A stretch of 64,000 bases of DNA from Pseudomaricurvus albidus. GTDB lineage: Bacteria; Pseudomonadota; Gammaproteobacteria; Pseudomonadales; Cellvibrionaceae. The stretch is from the NCBI RefSeq assembly GCF_018863235.1, contig NZ_JAHKRS010000012.1, positions 1 through 64,000 on the forward strand. Direction: 5' to 3'. The notes under the pieces are model-generated. The model was not told the DNA's origin, did no database searches, and worked only from the letters and a program-made list of their open reading frames with translations. The number at the start of each line of letters is the position of its first letter. Position 1 is the first letter of the stretch. The translations under genes and the position numbers were made by a program. Positions 1 through 10,141 of this stretch are shown one piece after another.

Positions 1-2
1 GG

Positions 3-3000
3 ACGTATACGGTTGCGAATGCCGACGTTCAGTACCTGGGCGAAGGTGATACGAAAGAAGAAACCTTCACTGTGTTGTCAGCGGACGGCACGGCGCACGA
101 CATCGTTGTGACCATCACGGGCACCAATGATGCCCCAACAATCACCAACTCATCCATCCAAACCGATGAGGATATTATTCGCCTCTTCAGTGCGTCAGAT
201 TTTCCGTTCAGCGATGTCGATGGTGACTCACTTCAATCTATTACCATCACAGCTATACCTTCTAGCGGTGAATTACAGGTGTTTGATGGTACTGATTGGA
301 ACACAATTGCTTCTAATACGGTTGTGACTGCTGATCAGCTAATCGCAGGTGAGTTTCGTTATGTACCGGAGTTGAATGTACCCGAAGCTACGGATTCAGG
401 TGCGAATGCTGCAAGCTTCACCTATACCTTGTCTGACGGGGTCTTGGACAGTACCGAAGCAACCATGCAGATTAATATAATCCCTGTGGCTGATACTCCA
501 ATCTTGCAGATAGGCACTACAGCCGTTGGTGACCAGGCTGGTCAGGATAATAGTTATCAGCCACCAGTAGGCAATGGTCTGTTTTTGTCAGTTTACAACA
601 ATCTGCCTCGTGATGATTTTCATGATGCCAGTGCTATTGAAACTGAGTTGACTTCTTATTATACACCGTCTTCAGTGACTACTGTTTCAGCTTTAGGGAG
701 TGGAAATACTTCCTCAGAAGCAGTATCTGTCGACCTGTATGATGCATTGACGTTGAAAGGTCTCATTTATCTTGAGGCTGGGCACTCTTATGTATTTAGT
801 GGCTATCAGGACGATACCTTCCACATTGAGCTGGGAGGAACAACGTTAGAGTCCATTGATTACAACAACTGGGATGATTACACCAGTGATGGTTTTGTAC
901 CGACGGAGAGTGGTTACTATACACTTGAAGTTTATGCTTATAACGGGGCAGGTGAGGGGTACGCCAGTGTACTCTTATCCGATTCGGGAGGGGCTCCACA
1001 ATCGCTTTCCGAATATTCAACTTACACCGATCTTAATGCCCTCGAATCTGCAGGTGGTCAACATAGTGCTTATGTCGATAATGCAGGCGACGGGGGTTAT
1101 TACCCAGCAAGATTGGCTGAAGGACTGGAAGGCTCCGCAATTCATTTGCCGAATATTGACGCGAGTCTGACTGACACCGATGGTTCCGAGCTCTTGTCTG
1201 TAGCCATTTCTGCAATTCCTGTGGGGGCGATCCTGTCTGATGGTATGAATAGTTTCACTGCGACAGCTGAATCCTCCTCGGTGGATGTTACAGACTGGGA
1301 TTTAAATAATCTGACAATCGTTGCCTATATCGACTCACCAGCAGAGAGTTTTGATCTGAATGTGTCAGTAACTGCGACAGAGCGAGAGAATGGCAGCACA
1401 GCACAGTCTGCGGGTTCTATTACCGTCAGTGTTATTGAAGCAGAAGTAAGTCGAGCACCTTCAAGTAGCGATCAAACCATTGAAATTCAAGAGGACGAAG
1501 CATACACGCTCACATTAAGTGATTTTGCGTTCAATGATCAGGATGGAGATAACTTAGTCAGTGTCATTGTTGATGTTCCAAGTACTTCTCTTGATTCGGG
1601 CGAGCTGTATCTTAATGGTGTGAAACTGACTTCACAAACTACGGTCTCAGCAGAAGATATTGCTGCTGGATTGCTGGTGTATCAACCAGCTACTGATGTC
1701 AGTGATACTCCAGATAGTTATTTTACCTACAGTTTGGTCGATGATGGTTCGACAGCGAATGGTGGTGTTGTACAGTCTTCGGATTACACCATGAGTTTCG
1801 ATATTCAGCCTGTTGCCGATACGATTCCTGGTAGCGCAGTTGTTGTGTCGATTGGTGAGCCAGTCGTTAGTATATTGGATCTCACGGGCACTGACGGAGG
1901 AACGTTGCAAGGTAAGGGTGAGTACGGTTTCCCTAATGGTGTAACCCTGTCGACTTTCGGCAACGGAATATTTACTTACAATTCAGGTGCTGGTCTGGGG
2001 GTAGATTCAGCTACAGATTCCAACTTTAGAATTGAGACAGCTGAAGAAATTGGCATTAGTTTCCCTACGGGTATGCAAGCTGTTTCGATGAGGCTTAAAA
2101 ATGTGGGGGATGATACACCTCGCATAGGAGCTATTTTGGAACTTTCAGATCTGGCGGAAGACACCACTGTCTCTGGTCAGGTGATATCGGTTAATGGGAC
2201 TACGGTTTTAGACTCTAATCTGCAGGTTCAATTGCAGTTCACTATGGCGGGTGGAGCAACCCAAACTCTCACGGCAAATCTAACTGGCGGCGGTAGCTGG
2301 ATCGTAGATTACTCAAGCATCTCTCTGGCTAATGTCACTGAAGCCAAAGTGATTACTTATGTTGATGGTAATCTGTTTAGTAATGGTGGCGATACTATCA
2401 GCTTGACTTATGATTCAGATATTTCTTCTGTCATTTTTGGAAATTCTGGTACCGGCAATGGTTACCAAATCTCTTATGTGTCATTTGACGTCGATGCTCA
2501 AGGTTCTCCTACTTATACATATCCGATAGATTTGTATGCACCCATCCAGGATGTGGTTGGTGTTGAAGAAGCTGTCAGTGAGTTGATGCTGGGAGGTTTT
2601 CCTGACGATATAACCGTCTTGTCATTGACGGTTGTTGACGAGAATGGTGCTTATACAGAAATCTCTCCTGACGAACAGGGTAATTATGACCTGACTTCAT
2701 TTTCCGATTTGTTGGAAACAGATACATCATCTCTGGTGGATAAAATTTATCTCACAACGGACGAACCCTTGGCAGATGATTTCAGCCCTAATTTTGAGGT
2801 GACAGTGGTTGATGGAAGTAGCTATTCCAAGACTATTGTTGGGGGTACAGAAGGCAGTACTTTCCTGGGAACTGATGGTGATGATGTTATCTATGGCGGC
2901 TTGGGTAGTGACACCATGACTGGCGAAGGCGGTCAGGATACCTTTAGCTGGCAAGTACAGGATGCTGGCGCCATAGATACCATCACGGATTTCCAGGCTG

Positions 3001-3251
3001 GTGTCGGCGGTGATGTCCTCAACTTTGCTGACTTACTTCAAGGCGAAGATGATTCTCCCGCAACTCTGGATAACTACCTGGACTTCAGTTTTGACAGCAA
3101 CACCGGCAATACCACAATCACTGTGGACGTCGATGGTGCTGGAGCCGGAACCGACACGCAAAGTGTGATTCTCGAGGGGGTTGAATATAGCGGTGCTGAT
3201 CAACAGATTATCCAGCAGCTCCTTAATGATGGAAATCTGATAGTGGATTGA
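3..3251 (+). CDS. VCBS/RTX-type large adhesin, C-terminal part
   Basis: The frame is open from the window edge, so only the last 1082 residues of a larger protein are visible. It begins inside a VCBS repeat (the ITGTNDAPTI ending, up to about nt 140). A cadherin-like repeat with a DVDGDSL motif follows (about nt 140-490), then a region resembling a PA14-like beta-sandwich (about nt 560-1030), and a second cadherin-like repeat with DQDGDNL (about nt 1450-1810). The C-terminus has RTX glycine/aspartate repeats (GTDGDDVIYGGLGSD, nt 2869-2930) and a DTITDF-type type I secretion region. In this family, calcium-binding repeats fold outside the cell after export through a type I (ABC/TolC) system, and the protein acts in attachment or biofilm. 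No secretion genes are in view. The PA14-like assignment is the least certain. Confidence 0.9.
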   Translation, partial: TYTVANADVQYLGEGDTKEETFTVLSADGTAHDIVVTITGTNDAPTITNSSIQTDEDIIRLFSASDFPFSDVDGDSLQSITITAIPSSGELQVFDGTDWNTIASNTVVTADQLIAGEFRYVPELNVPEATDSGANAASFTYTLSDGVLDSTEATMQINIIPVADTPILQIGTTAVGDQAGQDNSYQPPVGNGLFLSVYNNLPRDDFHDASAIETELTSYYTPSSVTTVSALGSGNTSSEAVSVDLYDALTLKGLIYLEAGHSYVFSGYQDDTFHIELGGTTLESIDYNNWDDYTSDGFVPTESGYYTLEVYAYNGAGEGYASVLLSDSGGAPQSLSEYSTYTDLNALESAGGQHSAYVDNAGDGGYYPARLAEGLEGSAIHLPNIDASLTDTDGSELLSVAISAIPVGAILSDGMNSFTATAESSSVDVTDWDLNNLTIVAYIDSPAESFDLNVSVTATERENGSTAQSAGSITVSVIEAEVSRAPSSSDQTIEIQEDEAYTLTLSDFAFNDQDGDNLVSVIVDVPSTSLDSGELYLNGVKLTSQTTVSAEDIAAGLLVYQPATDVSDTPDSYFTYSLVDDGSTANGGVVQSSDYTMSFDIQPVADTIPGSAVVVSIGEPVVSILDLTGTDGGTLQGKGEYGFPNGVTLSTFGNGIFTYNSGAGLGVDSATDSNFRIETAEEIGISFPTGMQAVSMRLKNVGDDTPRIGAILELSDLAEDTTVSGQVISVNGTTVLDSNLQVQLQFTMAGGATQTLTANLTGGGSWIVDYSSISLANVTEAKVITYVDGNLFSNGGDTISLTYDSDISSVIFGNSGTGNGYQISYVSFDVDAQGSPTYTYPIDLYAPIQDVVGVEEAVSELMLGGFPDDITVLSLTVVDENGAYTEISPDEQGNYDLTSFSDLLETDTSSLVDKIYLTTDEPLADDFSPNFEVTVVDGSSYSKTIVGGTEGSTFLGTDGDDVIYGGLGSDTMTGEGGQDTFSWQVQDAGAIDTITDFQAGVGGDVLNFADLLQGEDDSPATLDNYLDFSFDSNTGNTTITVDVDGAGAGTDTQSVILEGVEYSGADQQIIQQLLNDGNLIVD

Positions 3252-3283
3252 TCCCTTGCTCCAAAGGGATACCGCAAGGACTC

Positions 3284-3324
3284 ATAAGGCGTCGGGACTT
3301 TCACTCTCGACGCCTTATTTTTTT
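3284..3324 (+). terminator. Rho-independent terminator of the RTX gene
   Basis: An 11-bp perfect stem (ATAAGGCGTCG with CGACGCCTTAT) has a 13-nt loop and is followed by a run of seven T. It starts 32 nt after the adhesin stop. Its right arm overlaps the stop codon of the convergent minus-strand hydrolase gene. Confidence 0.85.
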
Positions 3325-4307
3325 GGCTGAAACAAACTGACCAGACGATCATCTATCCAGCTCTGCATTTTAAAGTTTTTCAGAAAGGCACAGTGAGAGC
3401 CGTAGCGGGTCACCTCAACGTGTAGATGATCACTCAATGGCGTCCTCGGAACCATATTGACCCGAACAATCGGGTCGTCTTCGCTGGTAATTATGGTGGT
3501 CGGCGTGGTGAGTTTACCCAGCCTTTCTTCTCGCAAATGGTAGGCGTCAAAGTAAGTTTCACAATCGTTGAAAGGGGTGTAAACAGGGATGAAGAACTCA
3601 TTCATCTCTTTCAGGTTGGACACTTGTTTTAAGCGGTCAATGTAATCGTATTCTGGAAAATGTTTGGTCTTTTTCAGCAGGGATTGCTTCCATTTGCGCA
3701 CAAAATACTTCTCATAGAGCGGAAAACCCGAGCTTAAATTGTTCATGGTGTCGTGTGGACAAATGACGGGACAGATCGCAACTGTACGATCGATGCGATA
3801 AGCGTGCTCTGTTTGGGCTATGGTTGTGCGAAGGGCAAAGTTGCCACCCAGAGAGAATCCCGCAAGATAGTAGTGCTTATGGGGGTATTTTTGCTGCAAG
3901 TCAGCTATTGCCCCGGTAATGTCCGAGAGGCGTGTTGAGTTAAACAGCTCCCTGTTGAGGTGGTGTGTATCGCCATGGTCGCGGAAGTTCAGTCGAAACA
4001 CCGCGTGGCCTTGATCAAACAGGGTTTTGGCCCCTGATAAGATGTATGACGAATCGCTGCTTCCCTCCCATCCATGCAAAAAAATCACCAGAGAATCGGC
4101 CTTGTCCTGAGGATTGTAAAACCCCTGCAGGCGGGCATTGTTCTCGCCTTGCAGAATGACAGGCTGCGAGTCTTTTTGCAGCTCCCTTGTTTGCTGATTG
4201 ACCAGCCACTTGCGCAAGCCTACGCTGGAGGCAATGTTTTGAATGTGGCGGTTGCGTAGCCCTAATGGCGGTGTAAAAGGCATGGATGAATCAGGTAAAT
4301 CGGTCAT
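3315..4307 (-). CDS. YheT-like alpha/beta-hydrolase
   Basis: A 330-residue cytoplasmic alpha/beta-hydrolase of the YheT (COG0429) type. The oxyanion-region motif HGWEGS lies at residues 78-83. The nucleophile elbow GFSLGG puts the serine at 152, and the likely acid and base are D278 (SEDDP) and H305 (GSHCAF), so the triad is complete. Length fits the family. The physiological substrate of YheT proteins is not settled, so only esterase-type hydrolase is supported. The gene converges on the RTX gene and is divergent from the M23 peptidase gene. No strong ribosome site was seen before the ATG. Confidence 0.85.
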   Translation of the reverse strand: MTDLPDSSMPFTPPLGLRNRHIQNIASSVGLRKWLVNQQTRELQKDSQPVILQGENNARLQGFYNPQDKADSLVIFLHGWEGSSDSSYILSGAKTLFDQGHAVFRLNFRDHGDTHHLNRELFNSTRLSDITGAIADLQQKYPHKHYYLAGFSLGGNFALRTTIAQTEHAYRIDRTVAICPVICPHDTMNNLSSGFPLYEKYFVRKWKQSLLKKTKHFPEYDYIDRLKQVSNLKEMNEFFIPVYTPFNDCETYFDAYHLREERLGKLTTPTTIITSEDDPIVRVNMVPRTPLSDHLHVEVTRYGSHCAFLKNFKMQSWIDDRLVSLFQPKK

Positions 4308-4478
4308 ATAGAATGCTTTTGGGCTGTGATCGTCATCTACTGGATGACAGTCGTTTCAGAACGGTTGCCCGGGCTATGTTACGCTGGCTTTTTACTTGAA
4401 AACAGTGATTGATGTAAAACAATTGCTATCTGATTATGAATGAGTGCGCGACCTGGAGTCAGCACTTTGGGAGGTAGT

Positions 4479-5387
4479 ATGAAGCTTGCGGTTTGGAAAC
4501 GCTGGTTGTGCAGGGTGGTTGCAGGGGGGGTGTTAGTCTTGCCTGTGAGCGCTTATGCTAATGTGAGCAAGCCTGTGATTGATGGAGTTTGGGCGCAGGG
4601 TTCTATACTTCGTGGGCAGCTGGCCAGGGGTGACAGCCTGTACTTCCTGGATCGTCAGGTGCCTGTCAGTTCTGATGGTTATTTTGTGCTGGGGTTGGGG
4701 CGAGACTTTCCGGAAACTGCCACATTGACGGTCAAAACTGCTGCAGGTGACTCAACGGACTTTCAGTATCCGGTACAGCCGCGGGAGTACAAGATACAGC
4801 GGGTTGAAGGTGTTCCGGCCAAGACGGTGAATCCTGATCCCAAATATCTGGCCCGTATACGGGAGGAGGGGGCTCAAGTCGCTGTTGCACGAAAAGTGAA
4901 CAGTGATTTGCAGCACTACCGACAGGCTTTTCAGTGGCCCTTGGTGGGCCGTATCTCTGGAGTCTATGGCAGTCAGAGATTTTATAACGGTGAGCCGCGA
5001 CGGCCTCACTATGGTGTGGATGTAGCTGCGCCGACGGGGACTGTGGTTCGTGCTCCCGCAGATGGTATTGTGACGTTGTCGCATAAAGGTATGTTCTTTT
5101 CCGGTGGGACTCTGATAGTCGATCACGGGCAAGGCTTGTCATCCACGTTTATGCATCTGAGCAAACTGTTAGTAGAAGACGGTCAGGAAGTCAGGCAAGG
5201 CGATAAAATTGCTGAGGTTGGAGCCACAGGGCGCGCCACGGGCCCCCATCTGGATTGGCGTATGAATTGGTTTGATCAACGGGTCGACCCAACATTTCTG
5301 GTGCCACCGATGAGTGAGGTTTTGGCGGAAGACCGAGCAGCAGCCAATCAAGACAAAAGCGCAGACAAGACCAAACAGGTTCAGTAA
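4479..5387 (+). CDS. M23 family metallopeptidase (secreted)
   Basis: Probably a periplasmic peptidoglycan-directed endopeptidase or cell-division accessory of the LytM/M23 group. I chose ATG 4479 (302 aa), not 4440, because TTGGGAGG precedes it and it puts a clean signal peptide at residues 1-27 ending in SAYA. An N-terminal beta domain is followed by the M23 domain from about residue 170. H177 and D181 form the HxxxD pair and H226 is present. The usual HxH motif reads H257-L-D259, so aspartate replaces the second metal histidine. Such HLD variants do occur as I recall the family, but activity is not assured. Two small genes follow closely and may be cotranscribed. Confidence 0.88.
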   Translation: MKLAVWKRWLCRVVAGGVLVLPVSAYANVSKPVIDGVWAQGSILRGQLARGDSLYFLDRQVPVSSDGYFVLGLGRDFPETATLTVKTAAGDSTDFQYPVQPREYKIQRVEGVPAKTVNPDPKYLARIREEGAQVAVARKVNSDLQHYRQAFQWPLVGRISGVYGSQRFYNGEPRRPHYGVDVAAPTGTVVRAPADGIVTLSHKGMFFSGGTLIVDHGQGLSSTFMHLSKLLVEDGQEVRQGDKIAEVGATGRATGPHLDWRMNWFDQRVDPTFLVPPMSEVLAEDRAAANQDKSADKTKQVQ

Positions 5388-5419
5388 GATAGGCGCCTGT
5401 AATAGTCAGGTACAGAGTT

Positions 5420-5629
5420 ATGATAGATAAAAAGCTGTTGAGTTTATTGGTGTGCCCGGTCAGCAAAGCCCCGGTTGAATATGACAAGGACAAGCAAGAG
5501 CTGGTCTGCTGGGCCAGTGGTCTCGCATACCCGATTCGTGACGGTATCCCTGTGATGCTGGAAGGTGAGGCCCGTCAGATCAGTCTGGAAGAGAAAGAAG
5601 CCCACCAAGCCAGTAACCCCGCCAGCTGA
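5420..5629 (+). CDS. Trm112/YcaR-like small protein
   Basis: A 69-residue protein of the Trm112 (UPF0434, YcaR) family: [15 protein letters not shown], then [20 protein letters not shown]. Family members are small zinc-binding or zinc-derived folds; in eukaryotes and archaea Trm112 activates methyltransferases, while the bacterial role is poorly defined. C12 and C30 are visible, but the second cysteine of the usual CPxC pair is serine, so a full four-cysteine zinc site is not present. It lies 32 nt after the M23 gene and 23 nt before the HIT gene, which suggests one operon. Confidence 0.85.
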   Translation: MIDKKLLSLLVCPVSKAPVEYDKDKQELVCWASGLAYPIRDGIPVMLEGEARQISLEEKEAHQASNPAS

Positions 5630-5652
5630 AGTAAGCATTAAGGAGTGAATCA

Positions 5653-6003
5653 ATGTCGGACGTCTCTATTTTTACCCGTATTATTAATGGCGAAATTCCA
5701 GCAGATAAAGTCTATGAAGACGATGATTGCATCTGTATCAAGGATATTTCCCCGAAGGCTCCCGTGCACCTGTTGCTGATTCCTCGCAAACCGATTCCTC
5801 GTCTGGTAGATGCTACGGCAGAAGATCAGGCGCTTCTGGGGGCGTTAATGGTCAAGGCTGGCGAGATAGCCAAAGAAAACGGAGTCGGTGATGCTTTCCG
5901 CCTGATCGTTAATAATGGTGAAGAAGCCGGTCAGACCGTTTTCCACCTTCATTTGCATATTCTCGGTGGTAAGTCCTTTACTGAGGCTCAGCTGGGTTTC
6001 TAG
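5653..6003 (+). CDS. HIT family protein (HinT-like)
   Basis: A 116-residue histidine-triad nucleotide-binding protein. The triad HLHLHILGG has histidines at residues 98, 100 and 102, with the N-terminal IFTRIINGEIPADKVYEDD typical of HinT. HinT proteins hydrolyse purine nucleoside phosphoramidates and aminoacyl-AMP adducts in the cytoplasm. A strong AAGGAG lies 8 nt before the ATG. It is the last gene of the probable M23-Trm112-HIT operon; only a weak GAGGC/GGCCTC hairpin with a short T run (6060-6090) follows. Confidence 0.92.
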   Translation: MSDVSIFTRIINGEIPADKVYEDDDCICIKDISPKAPVHLLLIPRKPIPRLVDATAEDQALLGALMVKAGEIAKENGVGDAFRLIVNNGEEAGQTVFHLHLHILGGKSFTEAQLGF

Positions 6004-6059
6004 CGCTCAAATTGCTCGCTTTTTCCTCACGCCTTTGGCGTAGAATTCCATTTGATTTT

Positions 6060-6090
6060 GAGGCTTTTGCCTGATGTAAAGGCCTCTTTT
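6060..6090 (+). terminator. Weak terminator-like hairpin after the HIT gene
   Basis: GAGGC at 6060-6064 can pair with GCCTC at 6082-6086, followed by four T. The stem is short and the loop long. It lies in the 258-nt gap before the SdiA-regulated-type gene, where I see nothing else coding. Confidence 0.35.
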
Positions 6091-6270
6091 CACAAAACGG
6101 TAATTCCTTCATTGCTTGTTGAATGTTGTGCCGACTGGTTAGCAAATTCAGGCGTCAGATTCTACAGGTGCTGTGTGAATTGCTGTTGGTCACATAACCG
6201 TAAACATTGGTTCCATATACTGCCCTCGCAAATCCCAATATATACATCCAATATATAACGAGTGCAGCAC

Positions 6271-7287
6271 ATGACAGCAGTGACGATCAGTCGCTGGCAA
6301 AGGACAGCCTGGCAAGCACGACGGCTAGTGACAGCCTACAACAATAATTTATCCCTTTTCCAAAAGTATCTGACTACTTTGGCCGCCGCAGTATTTCTCG
6401 TGAGTGGCTGGTGGGCTGTTTCTTCCTGGAGCAGTCTTTTTGCAGAGGCCTATCAAGGTAAAACCCTTGCGTTGGCTGACTATCGTCTCGTGGGGGAACC
6501 GATAGAGTTGCAAATAATGACCTATAACGCCTCAGGTTTAACCTATAACAGGGATACGGATTCTCTGTTTGCGGTAGCCAACAATCCTCCTTATGTGGTT
6601 GAAATGGATAAGCAGGGGCAGGAATTGAGAAAGATACCTCTGGAAGGCTTTGACGATACCGAAGGGATGGTTTTTCTGGGTAATGGGCGTTATGCCATTA
6701 TTGAAGAGGATCACCGGAGTGTGGTGATTGTCGGCATCGATGCTGAGACAACCACATTGAACCGGGCTAACGGACGAAGTGTCTCTTTTCCTCTCACTCA
6801 AAAGAACAACAAGGGCTTTGAGGGGGTTGCCTATAACGCCGCAGATCAAAGCCTGTATGTCGTGAATGAACGTCAGCCTCGTGAAATCTACCGGATTGCG
6901 GGTGCGGTCGATCCTGATGCGCTGAGTTTTTCCATCACCACCCCCTGGTCTATGGAAGATAATTCTCTGGGCAACAGCGATCTCTCAGGTTTGCACTTCG
7001 ATCAGGGAACAGGCCACCTGCTCGTGCTCAGTGATGAGTCCAAGGCGTTAACCGAAACAACCACTGACGGCAGAAAGGTTTCCCGTTTGTCGTTGTCTGA
7101 TTCCGGAGCCGGTTTTGGGGAAAGTGTTCCTCAGGCTGAAGGGGTTACGATGGACGACGATGGTATGCTTTATATCCTCAGTGAACCCAACCTTCTCTAC
7201 CGTCTCGCGCCTCCCCAAGCGCCTGTGGCGGCCAAAAGCTCCGAAAATCCTGTGTCCGCGAGCAAAAATCAAGCAAAATCCGGGTAA
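6271..7287 (+). CDS. SdiA-regulated domain protein (YjiK-like)
   Basis: A membrane-anchored beta-propeller-like protein of the SdiA-regulated/YjiK family. One membrane segment (about residues 36-55, LAAAVFLVSGWWAVSSW) is followed by a periplasmic domain with the family pattern ASGLTYNRDTDSLFAVAN, then EGFDDTEGMVF and NKGFEGVAYN. The ATG at 6271 gives 338 residues; a GTG at 6262 would add three, and neither has a strong ribosome site. The biochemical role of the family is unknown. The gene stands alone with its own upstream gap, and alaS follows 112 nt later. Confidence 0.82.
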   Translation: MTAVTISRWQRTAWQARRLVTAYNNNLSLFQKYLTTLAAAVFLVSGWWAVSSWSSLFAEAYQGKTLALADYRLVGEPIELQIMTYNASGLTYNRDTDSLFAVANNPPYVVEMDKQGQELRKIPLEGFDDTEGMVFLGNGRYAIIEEDHRSVVIVGIDAETTTLNRANGRSVSFPLTQKNNKGFEGVAYNAADQSLYVVNERQPREIYRIAGAVDPDALSFSITTPWSMEDNSLGNSDLSGLHFDQGTGHLLVLSDESKALTETTTDGRKVSRLSLSDSGAGFGESVPQAEGVTMDDDGMLYILSEPNLLYRLAPPQAPVAAKSSENPVSASKNQAKSG

Positions 7288-7399
7288 AAAGTCTCCTCGG
7301 GACTCGGTGTTTTGGCTGGCTTCTTATATACTTAGGCGCTTTTAAATCGGGCAAGGGCATAGGCTCTTGTCCAACGGCCAGCCATCGGATCGAGAGTTT

Positions 7400-10024
7400 A
7401 TGAAGAGCGCAGAAATACGCGACGCCTATTTGCAGTTTTTCCAGAGCAAAGGACACGAGATCGTCCCCAGCAGCTCGCTGGTACCGGGCAATGACCCCAC
7501 CTTATTATTTACCAACGCCGGAATGGTGCAGTTTAAAGACGTTTTTCTGGGCGATGACAAGCGCAGCTACAGTCGCGCCACCAGCTCCCAGCGCTGTGTG
7601 CGTGCCGGTGGCAAGCATAACGACCTGGAAAACGTGGGCTACACCGCGCGTCACCACACCTTCTTTGAAATGCTGGGTAATTTCAGCTTCGGCGATTATT
7701 TCAAGCAGGATGCGATTCATTACGCCTGGGAATTTCTGACGTCGTCCGATTGGCTCAATATCTCTGCAGATAAACTGACAGTTACCGTTTACGAAGAAGA
7801 TGACGAAGCCTACGGTATCTGGAAAGACCAGATCGGTGTTCCACAGGAGCGTATTATCCGCATTGGCGATAAAGGCGGCCGTTACCAGTCTGATAACTTC
7901 TGGGCGATGGGTGATACCGGTCCTTGTGGCCCATGTACTGAAATCTTTTATGACCACGGTGAAGAGATCTGGGGTGGTCCTCCAGGTTCTCCAGAGGAAG
8001 ATGGCGATCGTTTCATCGAAATCTGGAACGTGGTTTTCATGCAGTACAACCGCAGTGCCAATGGCGATATGGCGCCACTGCCCAAACCGTCCGTCGACAC
8101 AGGGATGGGACTGGAGCGCATTGCCGCTGTGATGCAGCATGTTCATTCCAACTATGAAATCGATCTGTTTCAGGCCCTGCTGAAAGATGCGGCCGAGAAA
8201 ACAGGTACCCAGGATCTTGAGAATAAGTCTCTGCGTGTGATTGCCGATCACATCCGTTCCTGTTCGTTCCTGATTGCTGATGGTGTTCTCCCTTCCAACG
8301 AAGGGCGCGGGTATGTACTGCGTCGTATTATTCGTCGTGCAATTCGTCATGGACACAAACTGGGGCAAAAAGAAGCGTTTTTCCACAAGTTGGTGGCCGG
8401 TCTGGCTATCCAGATGGGTGATGCCTACCCAGAGCTGAATGCCCTGCAAGCCCAGATTGAAAAGGTCCTGTTGGCCGAAGAACAGCAATTCGAGAAAACT
8501 CTCGATAAAGGTATGGCCGTACTGGAAGAGGCTCTGAAAGAGCTGAAAGGCAAGGTCGTACCTGGCGATGTACTGTTTACGCTTTACGATACCTATGGAT
8601 TTCCACTGGATCTCACGGCTGATATCGCCCGCGAGCGTGACCTGACGGTGGATGAGGAAGGTTACGAAGCCGCTATGGCTGAACAGCGTGCCCGTGCCCG
8701 TGCCGCTGGTGCCTTTAAAGTGGACTACACCGCTGGCCTTAAGCTGGAAGGCGAAACTGAGTTTACTGGCTACGATGCGGTTGCCGGTGAAAGCACCATC
8801 ACCGCGCTTTATAAAGACGGTGAAGAGGTCAGCTCTCTGGCGGAAGGTGAAGAGGGCGTGATCCTGCTGGATCGCACGCCGTTTTATGCCGAGTCAGGCG
8901 GTCAGGTGGGTGATACCGGTTATTTGACTGCCCAGGCAGGCCGTTTTGAAGTTCGTGACTGTACCAAGCAGGGCAGTCATCACCTGCATGTAGGCGTAAT
9001 CTTGCAGGGTTCCCTCAACAAAGGGGATACAGTGGATACAGCTGTGGATCAGGACGTTCGTCAAGCGACCGCTTTGAATCACTCTGCGACTCACCTGATG
9101 CATGCCGCCTTGCGTGAAATCCTTGGTGAGCACGTCACTCAGAAAGGCTCCCTGGTCGATTCAGAGCGCCTGCGTTTCGACTTCTCTCATTTTGAGGCAT
9201 TGAAGCCTGAAGAAATCAAAGCCATTGAAGCGCGGGTTAACCAGCTGATTCTGGCCAATACCGCGGTTGAAACAGAACTGTGTGATATGGACGCCGCCCA
9301 GGAAAAAGGCGCCATGGCCCTGTTTGGTGAAAAATACGGCGATGAAGTCCGTGTTTTGTCCATGGGTGACGGTTTCTCTGTTGAATTGTGTGGCGGTACT
9401 CACGTTCAGCGTACCGGTGATATCGGTCAGATGCGTATTGTCTCCGAATCCGGGGTTGCCTCGGGCGTGCGTCGTATTGAAGCCATTACCGGCAAGAAAG
9501 CCCTGAAACTGTTTGATGATACCGAAGCGTTGGTATCTCAGGTCAGCCAGCTGGTTAAAGCCCGTCCGGAGACTCTGGGTGATAAGGTCAGTCAACTGGT
9601 GACTCAGAACCGTCAGCTGGAAAAAGAGTTGGAGCAACTGAAGGCCAAACTGGCTTCTGCGGCCAGTGGTGATTTGGTCTCCCAGGCCATAGAGGTTGCT
9701 GGTGTGAAGGTGTTGGCAAGCCAGATCGACGGTGCTGACATGAAGGCGCTGGACAGCAGCGTGGCACAACTTAAAGACAAACTGGGCAGTTCTGTGGTTC
9801 TTTTGGCCAGCCCTGCCGGCGAGAAAATTAACCTGATTGCCGGTGTTTCTGCCGATCTTCAGGATAAGGTCTCTGCCGGAAATCTGATCAAATTCTTCGC
9901 TCCACTGGTCGGAGGTAAAGGTGGCGGCAAACCGGATAAGGCCAAAGGGGCCGGAACCGATATCGCCGCATTACCTGAAGCTCTGAAGTCAGTAGAAAAC
10001 TGGGTAAAAGAGCAGTTGGGGTAA
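7400..10024 (+). CDS. alaS: Alanine-tRNA ligase
   Basis: Cytoplasmic class II alanyl-tRNA synthetase that charges tRNA-Ala with alanine. Starting at ATG 7400 gives 874 residues (E. coli AlaS has 876) and the canonical N-terminus [14 protein letters not shown]. The upstream TTG at 7367 is rejected because its extra residues are not family-like. The aminoacylation core ([13 protein letters not shown] and downstream motifs) is followed by the editing domain with its zinc motif: [12 protein letters not shown] supplies HxxxH and CGGTH supplies the Cys/His pair. The C-Ala domain has a coiled coil ([18 protein letters not shown]) and a glycine-rich tail. The order alaS-lysC-csrA is common in gammaproteobacteria. 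Confidence 0.98.
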   Translation: MKSAEIRDAYLQFFQSKGHEIVPSSSLVPGNDPTLLFTNAGMVQFKDVFLGDDKRSYSRATSSQRCVRAGGKHNDLENVGYTARHHTFFEMLGNFSFGDYFKQDAIHYAWEFLTSSDWLNISADKLTVTVYEEDDEAYGIWKDQIGVPQERIIRIGDKGGRYQSDNFWAMGDTGPCGPCTEIFYDHGEEIWGGPPGSPEEDGDRFIEIWNVVFMQYNRSANGDMAPLPKPSVDTGMGLERIAAVMQHVHSNYEIDLFQALLKDAAEKTGTQDLENKSLRVIADHIRSCSFLIADGVLPSNEGRGYVLRRIIRRAIRHGHKLGQKEAFFHKLVAGLAIQMGDAYPELNALQAQIEKVLLAEEQQFEKTLDKGMAVLEEALKELKGKVVPGDVLFTLYDTYGFPLDLTADIARERDLTVDEEGYEAAMAEQRARARAAGAFKVDYTAGLKLEGETEFTGYDAVAGESTITALYKDGEEVSSLAEGEEGVILLDRTPFYAESGGQVGDTGYLTAQAGRFEVRDCTKQGSHHLHVGVILQGSLNKGDTVDTAVDQDVRQATALNHSATHLMHAALREILGEHVTQKGSLVDSERLRFDFSHFEALKPEEIKAIEARVNQLILANTAVETELCDMDAAQEKGAMALFGEKYGDEVRVLSMGDGFSVELCGGTHVQRTGDIGQMRIVSESGVASGVRRIEAITGKKALKLFDDTEALVSQVSQLVKARPETLGDKVSQLVTQNRQLEKELEQLKAKLASAASGDLVSQAIEVAGVKVLASQIDGADMKALDSSVAQLKDKLGSSVVLLASPAGEKINLIAGVSADLQDKVSAGNLIKFFAPLVGGKGGGKPDKAKGAGTDIAALPEALKSVENWVKEQLG

Positions 10025-10141
10025 GTGTTAGGTGGGTAACTGATTCTCACTGGCATTTTGGCCAAAAAAGATACTCAAAAGCAGCCGCAATTGTTTAACT
10101 TTCAGGCCAAAGTAGTGTTTAATTGGCGCCCGTTTTGTTAT

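Noticed and set aside
7505-8488. 327-residue minus-strand frame inside alaS
   Set aside because: Fully antisense to conserved alaS coding sequence, with no family features; it is a by-product of codon bias.
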